Positions 14,199 to 19,642 of a DNA stretch of 19,642 bases are shown here, one piece after another (position 1 is the first letter of the stretch; each line of letters starts with the position of its first letter). The stretch is from the NCBI GenBank assembly GCA_902727905.1, contig CACVAR010000276.1, positions 1 through 19,642 on the forward strand, in the 5' to 3' direction. This DNA is from an uncultured Sulfurovum sp. Lineage in GTDB: Bacteria; Campylobacterota; Campylobacteria; Campylobacterales; Sulfurovaceae. The position numbers and the translations under genes are program-made. The notes under the pieces are model-generated. The model had not been told where the DNA came from. It saw only the letters and a list, made by a program, of their open reading frames with translations, and did not search any database.

Positions 14199-14600
14199 TT
14201 ATGCTGATTGCTTTTGAGTCATTAACTTAACTTCTAGTTGACCCATTCTATCCATGAGAAGTGTATTAGCTGTATATAATCTATCTAACTCTTTATCAAA
14301 TTCATTAAATAGTGAATTATTAGAATTATGTTTTTGTAAACGCTTTCTTATAAGCTTAATATTATCAGATAGGTCAATTGTAGTATCATAGAATTCATCT
14401 AAGTCATCAATAGGCATACTACTCATATCATCAATTAATAATGTCTCTTTTTCTATTTCTAAAGCCTGTTTATGAATAGAGTTAATGAGTAATCTCATAA
14501 TAGAAGTAAATAAATCTTTAGTAGATGAGTCATTAGCTTCTATAGCTAAATCAAAAACTTCATCATAGTTAATATAGTTTTTATTCATAATAGCTGTCAT
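14199..14600 (-). CDS. Helical protein upstream of the RelE-like toxin, possible antitoxin
   Basis: A 133-residue acidic protein predicted to be almost wholly helical, with a coiled-coil-like second half (LIRKRLQKHN, LFNEFDKELDRLYTANTLLMDRMGQLEVKL). No helix-turn-helix, ribbon-helix-helix, AbrB or Phd motif is recognisable. Its position directly before the toxin, promoter-proximal and 4 bases apart, is that of an antitoxin, and its acidic character fits neutralising a basic toxin. It is longer than most antitoxins and does not look like a DNA-binding one. AAAAGGAG at 14611-14618 (minus strand) precedes the ATG by 10 bases. The antitoxin role is inferred from position only. Confidence 0.55.
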   Translation of the reverse strand: MTAIMNKNYINYDEVFDLAIEANDSSTKDLFTSIMRLLINSIHKQALEIEKETLLIDDMSSMPIDDLDEFYDTTIDLSDNIKLIRKRLQKHNSNNSLFNEFDKELDRLYTANTLLMDRMGQLEVKLMTQKQSA

Positions 14601-14624
14601 AATATGGTTACTCCTTTTAAAATT

Positions 14625-14644
14625 ATTATAGATTTATTATAGCA
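14625..14644 (-). promoter_or_regulatory. Promoter of the toxin-antitoxin-like pair with tandem -10 boxes
   Basis: On the minus strand, TGCTATAAT (complement of 14636-14644) is a perfect extended -10. A second TATAAT (complement of 14625-14630) follows 5 bases later, so CTATAATAA occurs twice in tandem. AAAAGGAG follows at 14611-14618. Confidence 0.55.
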
Positions 14645-14761
14645 TAAGCCTTTGAAAGAAAATGGATCTAGTCGCGTATGGAACAACTTTTGATAGATAG
14701 CCTAATTTCATTATTTCACAATTTTTCTTTTTAAAATCTTATGTTTTTGAGTACAATAAAC

Positions 14762-14767
14762 TATAAT
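14762..14767 (+). promoter_or_regulatory. -10 box upstream of the glycine-zipper lipoprotein
   Basis: A perfect TATAAT, 43 bases before the ATG at 14811. No consensus -35 stands at the right distance. Transcription would start near 14774, followed by a small stem (TTAGC/GCTAA) and the AAAGGA ribosome binding site. Confidence 0.45.
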
Positions 14768-14810
14768 AGTTAAAAAAAGTTAGCTTAGAGGCTAATATAA
14801 AGGATTAATC

Positions 14811-15275
14811 ATGAAAAAATTATTAGTAAGTACAAGCTTTGTTTTATTTCTTATACTCTCAACTGGTTGTGCTCCAGCAGGGCAAAGTGGACCCAGTGTA
14901 GCACAGAATGTAACTATTGAATCAGGTACTATTCAGTCTCTTAAAAAAGTGGAGACAGGAAGTAGTGGTGCTGGTGGTATGATTGGAGGAGTTGTTGGTT
15001 CTGTAGGTGGCTCTATAGCTGGTTCTCATGTGGGAAGTGGTACAGGACGCGCAGTTGCATCAGTATTGGGTGCAGTAATTGGCTCTGTTGTTGGTAGTAC
15101 AGCTGGTAATAGCGTAGATACAAATTATGGACAGCAAGTAATGGTTAGATTGAATAGTGGAAGAACAGTTGTTAGCGTTTTAGAGATGAATGGAGAAACA
15201 GAACTTTTAAAAGTTGGACAAGCTGTAAAAGTTTCTTTTACGGGTAATAAAATATTGAGTATATTGCCAGAGTAG
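14811..15275 (+). CDS. Glycine-zipper outer-membrane lipoprotein (SlyB/Pcp-like)
   Basis: A 154-residue lipoprotein with signal peptide and lipobox LSTGC (acylated Cys20). A long glycine-zipper segment at about 50-101 (GGMIGGVVGSVGGSIAGSHVG and a second run AVIGSVVGSTAGN) forms the membrane hairpin typical of the Rickettsia 17-kDa surface antigen/SlyB/Pcp family. It is followed by a C-terminal beta domain (MVRLNSGRTVVSVLE, LKVGQAVKVSF) also found in these proteins. Related proteins sit in the outer membrane and respond to envelope stress. AAAGGA precedes the ATG. It appears to be a single-gene unit between the toxin-antitoxin-like pair and an unrecognised gene. It should need Lgt (6000-6851) for maturation. 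Confidence 0.85.
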   Translation: MKKLLVSTSFVLFLILSTGCAPAGQSGPSVAQNVTIESGTIQSLKKVETGSSGAGGMIGGVVGSVGGSIAGSHVGSGTGRAVASVLGAVIGSVVGSTAGNSVDTNYGQQVMVRLNSGRTVVSVLEMNGETELLKVGQAVKVSFTGNKILSILPE

Positions 15276-15313
15276 TTTTTTAAGAAATAAATTAAAATAA
15301 AATTAAACAAATT

Positions 15314-15343
15314 TTAGTTATTATTAACATAATCTATAACTAA
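15314..15343. promoter_or_regulatory. Inverted repeat upstream of the 15355 gene
   Basis: TTAGTTAT (15314-15321) and ATAACTAA (15336-15343) form perfect 8-base arms around a 14-base centre, immediately before the AAAGAGAG ribosome binding site. It could be an operator or a small RNA hairpin limiting ribosome access; the sequence does not decide. Confidence 0.4.
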
Positions 15344-15354
15344 AGAGAGTACAA

Positions 15355-15978
15355 ATGGCAATTAGTGATTATGTTGAACAGATATTAAGTAGCCCTGTTT
15401 ATGTCTTTGATAATATCATCGAAAAGCTAATTGGCAAAAATGTACATTACTCAAAAATTGAACTCAGTCGCTATTCTATTCAAATGGATGGGACGTTAGT
15501 AGAGTCTATTAAATCTGTATTAAAAGACTTAAACGAAGAGGAAGGAATATTTTCTCGTTTTTTATATTCTAATTTTGGGATTGAAATACGAAGAAACAAG
15601 AGAAGGGAACAGTTATTATATTTGGGTTCAGAGCTAAAAACACAACACTCAAAAATTAAAGCTAGAGTATACGCACTACATAGGCAAAAGGAGAGACTTG
15701 CGTATAGTATAGTCGATTTAAAACGTCTAAGTGAAGGTTTTAGTAGTAAAGACATGTTTTTTGAAAGTGATAAAGTTAAAAATAAAAACAAATTTTATAT
15801 TGATGAAATTGAGCGTAAAATAAATGAACTGCAAGGTATACAACTTTCATTATTAATGAAGCATGATGACCTTTCAGAGCTTGAAAAGATTTATCATAAG
15901 TTATTTAATAGCATCCCTCGATATCAAGATTTACATGAAGAGACACATCTTCTGTTAGCACGACCAGTTAAAGCTTAA
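15355..15978 (+). CDS. Hypothetical cytoplasmic coiled-coil protein
   Basis: A 207-residue protein that I do not recognise. It has no signal peptide or membrane segment. The first 75 residues look globular with mixed helix. Residues about 80-125 (RNKRREQLLYLGSELKTQHS onward) and 145-190 form two antiparallel-type helical or coiled-coil segments rich in Lys, Arg, Glu and Leu, separated by a polar linker (SSKDMFFESDKVKNKNK). The ATG has AGAGAG upstream. It is followed after 105 bases by the DUF4760-like gene, which has its own promoter, so the two need not be co-transcribed. Confidence 0.65.
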   Translation: MAISDYVEQILSSPVYVFDNIIEKLIGKNVHYSKIELSRYSIQMDGTLVESIKSVLKDLNEEEGIFSRFLYSNFGIEIRRNKRREQLLYLGSELKTQHSKIKARVYALHRQKERLAYSIVDLKRLSEGFSSKDMFFESDKVKNKNKFYIDEIERKINELQGIQLSLLMKHDDLSELEKIYHKLFNSIPRYQDLHEETHLLLARPVKA

Positions 15979-16026
15979 CTTTTTGAAGCAGAAACGAGAG
16001 ACAAGTTTCAAAACATTTCATTTTGG

Positions 16027-16055
16027 TTGACAGCTTTTAGAATTTTGCTTATCAT
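16027..16055 (+). promoter_or_regulatory. Near-consensus sigma70 promoter before the DUF4760-like gene
   Basis: A perfect TTGACA (16027-16032), a 17-base spacer and TATCAT (16050-16055, 5 of 6 to consensus). Transcription would start near 16062, about 22 bases before the ATG at 16084. Confidence 0.75.
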
Positions 16056-16083
16056 TGGCAAAAATTTTAAAGTGAGCTTTTAA

Positions 16084-16611
16084 ATGTCCTTAGATTCTTG
16101 GGCTAATTATGCTGACATTTTGGCAATTCCCATAGGAGTTGTTGGGGTTGTCTTGATTATTAGGCAGTTACGTTTGTCTTTACATGAAAGTGAACGAGAA
16201 CATCAAAGACGACAAAATGAGATGACATTAAATGCGTATAATACCGTTAGAGGGGATTTACGTGAAACCATTAGAAGAGTAAGACATAAACTTGAACTCA
16301 ATGATATGTTTGATCAGTTTACTGAAGATAATTTGCAACATATTATTGAGGACAATGTGTTACGAGATGATGTGGCAAGGATGCTAGGCTTTCTTAATAA
16401 GTTTGCTGTTGGTATTAAGTATGATGTCTTTAATCTGGAGCTTTTAAATGATTTATCAGGAACACTTTTTATTCAAACATTTAGTCAGTTTAAGCCCTAT
16501 ATTGACTGGGTTCGTAAAGATTCAGAAGTTTTTTATATGGATTATGAACGTTTAGTAGAGAAGCTTAAACACATGCAACGCGCTAAAGATTTGGAAGAGG
16601 ATTCATTCTAA
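16084..16611 (+). CDS. DUF4760-like membrane-anchored protein
   Basis: A 175-residue protein with one N-terminal transmembrane segment (about 11-28), a basic/polar helix (RQLRLSLHESEREHQRRQNE, 27-46) and a helical cytoplasmic domain. The order of NAYNTVRGDLRE, a charged helix, and FLNKFAVGIKYDVFNLELLNDL resembles the DUF4760 family, whose function is not established. The short membrane anchor followed by a charged helix and a helical domain is also the layout of the PutAbiC protein at 12957, though I see no clear sequence match between them. It has a strong promoter of its own. The ribosome binding site is weak (GTGAG). Confidence 0.6.
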   Translation: MSLDSWANYADILAIPIGVVGVVLIIRQLRLSLHESEREHQRRQNEMTLNAYNTVRGDLRETIRRVRHKLELNDMFDQFTEDNLQHIIEDNVLRDDVARMLGFLNKFAVGIKYDVFNLELLNDLSGTLFIQTFSQFKPYIDWVRKDSEVFYMDYERLVEKLKHMQRAKDLEEDSF

Positions 16612-16701
16612 CTCTATCCTAATTACTCTTTAGCTATAATTCCAAGAATTTTGTCTTAATATAAGCTACAAACTTCATAATTAATTTTATTGAGGATTTA
16701 A

Positions 16702-17808
16702 ATGTTACTCTTTACTCCTGGTCCAACTCCTGTCCCTGAATCTGTTAGACAAGCAATGGCTACCCCGACACTACATCATAGAACCCCTGAATTTGAAGCG
16801 ATTTTTAAAGAAGCTCGTGAGCGTTTGTTGAAACTGTTTGGTATGGATGAAGCAGTAATGTTGGCAAGTTCTGGAACTGGTGCTATGCAAGCCTGTGTGT
16901 TAAACCTTTGTAAAACAAAAGCCTTAACCATTAACGCTGGTAAATTTGGTGAACGTTTCGGAAAAATAGTAACAGCAATGGGCAAAGAGCTTGTAGAGTT
17001 AAAGTATGAGTGGAATACTCCAGCTTCTTTAGATGATGTTAAAAAAGCATTGGCGAAAAATTCTGATATAGATGCACTGTTTATCCAAGTGAGTGAGAGT
17101 GCAGGAGGTCTTAGACATCCTGTTGAAGAGATAGCTTCTTATGTAAAGTCGGTAAATCCTAACATTATGGTGGTTGCTGATGGTATTACAGCTGTGGGTG
17201 TTGAGAAGATTGATATTTCTAACATAGATGCATTGGTAGCAGGTAGTCAAAAAGCCTTAATGCTACCTCCTGGATTAGCGATGATTGGGTTAAGTAATGC
17301 AGCTGTAGAGAAAATTGGTTCAGGCGTAGATTATTATTTTAATCTTGGAACAGAGATTGGAAAGCAACAAAAAAATACCACAGCATGGACAGCTCCTACG
17401 ACATTGATTATTGGATTAAATGCAATATTTGATGAGATAGATAAAGAGGGCTTGGATGCATTGTATTCAAAAACAATCGCTAGAGCAAGTGCTACACAAG
17501 CTGCTTTAGAGTCTATTGGACTTAATATCTATCCTACTACTCCAGCAAAATCAATGTCTACGGTTATGGATGAGGATGCAGAAGCAATTAGAAAGTTGTT
17601 GAAGACAAAGTATGCAGTAAATATGGCAGGTGGTCAAGACCATTTAAAAGGAAAGATTTTCCGTATCAATCAGATGGGGCTTATTCCTGTGAATGAGTCG
17701 GTATGGGTTGTAAATGCAATTGAGATGGCGTTGGCTGATTTGGGACGTCGTCCTTTTGATGGAACAGCAAGTAAGACTTTTAACGAAGTTTATTTTAAAG
17801 AGAATTAG
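16702..17808 (+). CDS. Class V pyridoxal-phosphate aminotransferase (alanine/serine-glyoxylate type)
   Basis: A fold-type I PLP enzyme of 368 residues. Family features are the N-terminal FTPGPTPVPESV, the HHRTPEF segment at 25-31, SSGTGAMQ at 56-63 for phosphate binding, the VVADGITAVG stretch with cofactor-binding D160, and GSQKALMLPPG with Schiff-base Lys184. This subgroup includes alanine-glyoxylate and serine-pyruvate aminotransferases and phosphoserine aminotransferases that replace SerC in some lineages, so the substrate is uncertain. GAGGA precedes the ATG. hisZ begins at the very next base after the TAG stop, so the two are translationally coupled and probably co-regulated with amino acid biosynthesis. 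Confidence 0.9.
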   Translation: MLLFTPGPTPVPESVRQAMATPTLHHRTPEFEAIFKEARERLLKLFGMDEAVMLASSGTGAMQACVLNLCKTKALTINAGKFGERFGKIVTAMGKELVELKYEWNTPASLDDVKKALAKNSDIDALFIQVSESAGGLRHPVEEIASYVKSVNPNIMVVADGITAVGVEKIDISNIDALVAGSQKALMLPPGLAMIGLSNAAVEKIGSGVDYYFNLGTEIGKQQKNTTAWTAPTTLIIGLNAIFDEIDKEGLDALYSKTIARASATQAALESIGLNIYPTTPAKSMSTVMDEDAEAIRKLLKTKYAVNMAGGQDHLKGKIFRINQMGLIPVNESVWVVNAIEMALADLGRRPFDGTASKTFNEVYFKEN

Positions 17809-18660
17809 ATGATATTTGAACATGAAATACCCAGTAAAAGCAAACTCTATTTTGGTGAGTGTGCTAAGTTAAAAAGAGAAATAGAAAGTACTTCGGCAGC
17901 ACTTTTAGATGAAAAAGGTTTTGAAGAGATTGTAACCCCAATTTTTTCTTATCATCAACATGCTTCATTTGAAGATGCAAAGACTTTGTTACAGTTACAT
18001 GATGAACACAATGACATGGTAACGCTTAGAGCAGATTCTACAGCTGATGTTGTGCGAATTGTAACGAAAAGAATTGGACGGACTACGGACTCTAAAAAAT
18101 GGTTCTACATTCAGCCAGCTGTTTCATTTCCAACTGAAGAGCAGTACCAAGTCGGTGCAGAGATGTTTGATGGTACTTTTGATGAGGTTGTGAATGATGC
18201 AATGGCATTGGTAGAAAAGTTAGAGCTTGATGCTTTGCTTCAAATATCAAATATGCGAATTCCAATGCTTCTTAATGAAAACTATGGAGTGGATTTAGAG
18301 TATTTACATGACACAAAAATAGAGAAGATTTTAAATCTTGATTTACCGTGGATTGGTAAATTGGTAAGAATGCATACTTTGAAAGACTTGAATGATTTAG
18401 AAGGCATTCCTGCTGACATTCAAACTGAGTTGTTACTCATGAAAGAGATGGCTGAAAAGATAGAGTGCAATGACTTAGTTTTAGCACCCCTCTATTATGC
18501 AAAGATGAGATATTATGGTTCGCTTACATTTAGAATGTTCCATGAAAATGAGTTGTTGGTTCGTGGTGGACTGTACCAAATAGATGATGTTAATGCAGCA
18601 GGTTTTGCACTGTATACAGATGCCTGTATTAACCAAAAAATGAAAAATATAAAGGCGTAA
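17809..18660 (+). CDS. hisZ: ATP phosphoribosyltransferase regulatory subunit HisZ
   Basis: A catalytically inactive paralogue of histidyl-tRNA synthetase that joins the short form of HisG to make the first enzyme of histidine biosynthesis and its histidine feedback site. It has 283 residues, equal to the class II synthetase-like core without the anticodon-binding domain. Visible core motifs include GFEEIVTPIFSYHQ (motif 1-like), VTLRADSTADVVRIV and WFYIQPAVSFPTEEQYQVGAE (motif 2-like), and a C-terminal LLVRGGLYQIDDVNAAGFAL (motif 3-like). It starts directly after the aminotransferase stop and is followed 6 bases later by purA; hisZ-purA adjacency is common in proteobacteria. Confidence 0.92.
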   Translation: MIFEHEIPSKSKLYFGECAKLKREIESTSAALLDEKGFEEIVTPIFSYHQHASFEDAKTLLQLHDEHNDMVTLRADSTADVVRIVTKRIGRTTDSKKWFYIQPAVSFPTEEQYQVGAEMFDGTFDEVVNDAMALVEKLELDALLQISNMRIPMLLNENYGVDLEYLHDTKIEKILNLDLPWIGKLVRMHTLKDLNDLEGIPADIQTELLLMKEMAEKIECNDLVLAPLYYAKMRYYGSLTFRMFHENELLVRGGLYQIDDVNAAGFALYTDACINQKMKNIKA

Positions 18661-18666
18661 GATAGT

Positions 18667-19642
18667 ATGAGTTCTAAAGCAGATTTAATTGTAGGATTAC
18701 AATGGGGTGATGAAGGTAAAGGTAAAATAGTAGATCACATGGCACAAACACATGACTATGTATGTCGTTTTGCTGGTGGACACAATGCTGGACATACCAT
18801 TGTAATTGGTGATAAAAAGTATGCATTACATCTTATTCCTTCAGGTGTTTTAAATCCAAGTGCTAAAAACATTGTGGGTAACGGAGTTGTTTTATCACCT
18901 GTAGATTTCATTAAAGAGATGGTTCAGTTTGACAATTTAGAAGGTAGACTGTTTATTTCAGATAAAGCACACATGTTATTGCCTTATCATGCACTCATTG
19001 ACCAAGCTAGAGAGCGTTTAAAAGGTGACAAAGCCATTGGTACAACAGGTAAGGGAATTGGACCTGCTTATGGCGACAAGATTGCTCGTGTTGGACATAG
19101 AATGGGTGAGTTGCTTGACACTAAGAAACTTTCAACAAAAATTGTTGAGTTTTTCGCACAAAATAAAGCCATTTTTGATGTGATGGAAATAGAACAACCT
19201 GTTAAAGCAACATTAAAAAAAGAGCTTGATGACTATGCAAAAGTGTTAGCACCTCATATTGTAGACACCACACAAATGATGTGGAAGATTTTAGATGAAG
19301 GTAAAAAAGTACTTTTAGAAGGTGCTCAAGGAACCATGTTAGACATTGACCATGGAACCTACCCTTATGTAACGTCTTCGACAACAGTTTCTGCTGGAGC
19401 TTGTTCTGGTTTAGGAATCAACCCTAAAGATTTAGGAAAAGTGACAGGAATTGCAAAAGCTTACTGTACACGTGTAGGAAATGGTCCTTTCCCTTCAGAA
19501 GATTTTGGTGCTGAAGGTGATTTGTTACGTAAAAATGGTCATGAGTTTGGAACAACAACAGGTCGTCCAAGAAGATGTGGTTGGTTTGATGCTGTGGCAA
19601 TGAGACATGCTGTAAGAGTAAACGGTGTTGATCAAGTTTCAC
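18667..19642 (+). CDS. purA: Adenylosuccinate synthetase PurA, 3' end beyond the window
   Basis: PurA makes adenylosuccinate from IMP and aspartate with GTP, the first committed step to AMP, in the cytoplasm. The open frame begins at ATG 18667 and continues without a stop to the right edge (325 complete codons of an expected 415-430). Motifs are exact: GDEGKGK at 14-20 (phosphate loop, with catalytic D15), GGHNAGHT at 37-44 (H43 equals E. coli H41), TTGKGIGPAY near 126-135, LLEGAQGTMLDIDHGTYP, and the GTTTGRPRRCGWFD loop near 296-309 that binds aspartate and IMP. The ribosome binding site is weak, and the gene follows hisZ by 6 bases, so it is probably translated by coupling. Confidence 0.97.
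   Translation, partial: MSSKADLIVGLQWGDEGKGKIVDHMAQTHDYVCRFAGGHNAGHTIVIGDKKYALHLIPSGVLNPSAKNIVGNGVVLSPVDFIKEMVQFDNLEGRLFISDKAHMLLPYHALIDQARERLKGDKAIGTTGKGIGPAYGDKIARVGHRMGELLDTKKLSTKIVEFFAQNKAIFDVMEIEQPVKATLKKELDDYAKVLAPHIVDTTQMMWKILDEGKKVLLEGAQGTMLDIDHGTYPYVTSSTTVSAGACSGLGINPKDLGKVTGIAKAYCTRVGNGPFPSEDFGAEGDLLRKNGHEFGTTTGRPRRCGWFDAVAMRHAVRVNGVDQVS

Noticed and set aside
12355..19642. A second copy of the tmRNA 3' end (TTCCCCTCGTCTCCACCA) marking an integrated element
   Set aside because: I looked through the downstream sequence and saw no repeat of it, nor any integrase gene; the accessory stretch cannot be called an integrated island from this window alone.
19202..19642. Minus-strand open frames at the right edge
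   Set aside because: They are shadows of purA, whose plus-strand frame is open to the window end and carries every family motif.

Overview
The window looks like a chromosome segment from a low-GC Campylobacterota (Epsilonproteobacteria) member, most like the Sulfurovum/Sulfurimonas group. Support comes from the start of an rpsB gene reading MVAMKDLLECGVHFG, a short MurG, divergent ftsW and ftsI genes, a TrpA with a trimmed N terminus, and a tmRNA encoding the tag ANNTDYRPAYAVA. The genus is an inference from these family resemblances; no database was searched.

Layout. 1-44 is the 5' end of rpsB (minus strand). 45-643 carries no gene but holds two strongly palindromic elements: a 282-base three-way-junction fold (123-404) and a pair of inverted REP-like palindromes (548-648), the second of which contains the murG stop codon. 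644-2840 is ftsW-murG (minus). 2905-6851 runs rightward: ftsI, a DUF1439/YceB-like lipoprotein, dgkA, a 73-residue secreted EF-hand protein and lgt, a cell-envelope operon. 6963-7661 is an outer-membrane beta-barrel protein that ends in a clear terminator. 7702-9718 (minus) is ruvB followed by an AI-2E/PerM-family membrane protein overlapping it. 9972-10784 (minus) is panB, divergent from trpA (10871-11611). A coiled-coil protein follows, then tmRNA (12010-12379), driven by a perfect consensus sigma70 promoter.

Downstream of tmRNA, 12586-16611 reads as an accessory stretch. It holds a secreted coiled-coil protein co-transcribed with a PutAbiC-like (putative phage abortive infection) membrane protein, a RelE-like toxin with an unusual helical partner, a glycine-zipper lipoprotein, an unrecognised coiled-coil protein, and a DUF4760-like membrane-anchored protein with its own near-consensus promoter. 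Housekeeping genes resume at 16702: a class V aminotransferase, hisZ and purA (purA runs off the right edge).

How the genes fit together. Left of tmRNA most genes serve the cell envelope (MurG, FtsW and FtsI in septal peptidoglycan; DgkA and Lgt in phospholipid and lipoprotein metabolism), plus DNA repair (RuvB) and biosynthesis (PanB, TrpA). The right edge is amino acid and purine biosynthesis. The most unusual content is the structured DNA/RNA element beside rpsB, the REP pair that ends murG, and the candidate defence genes next to tmRNA.
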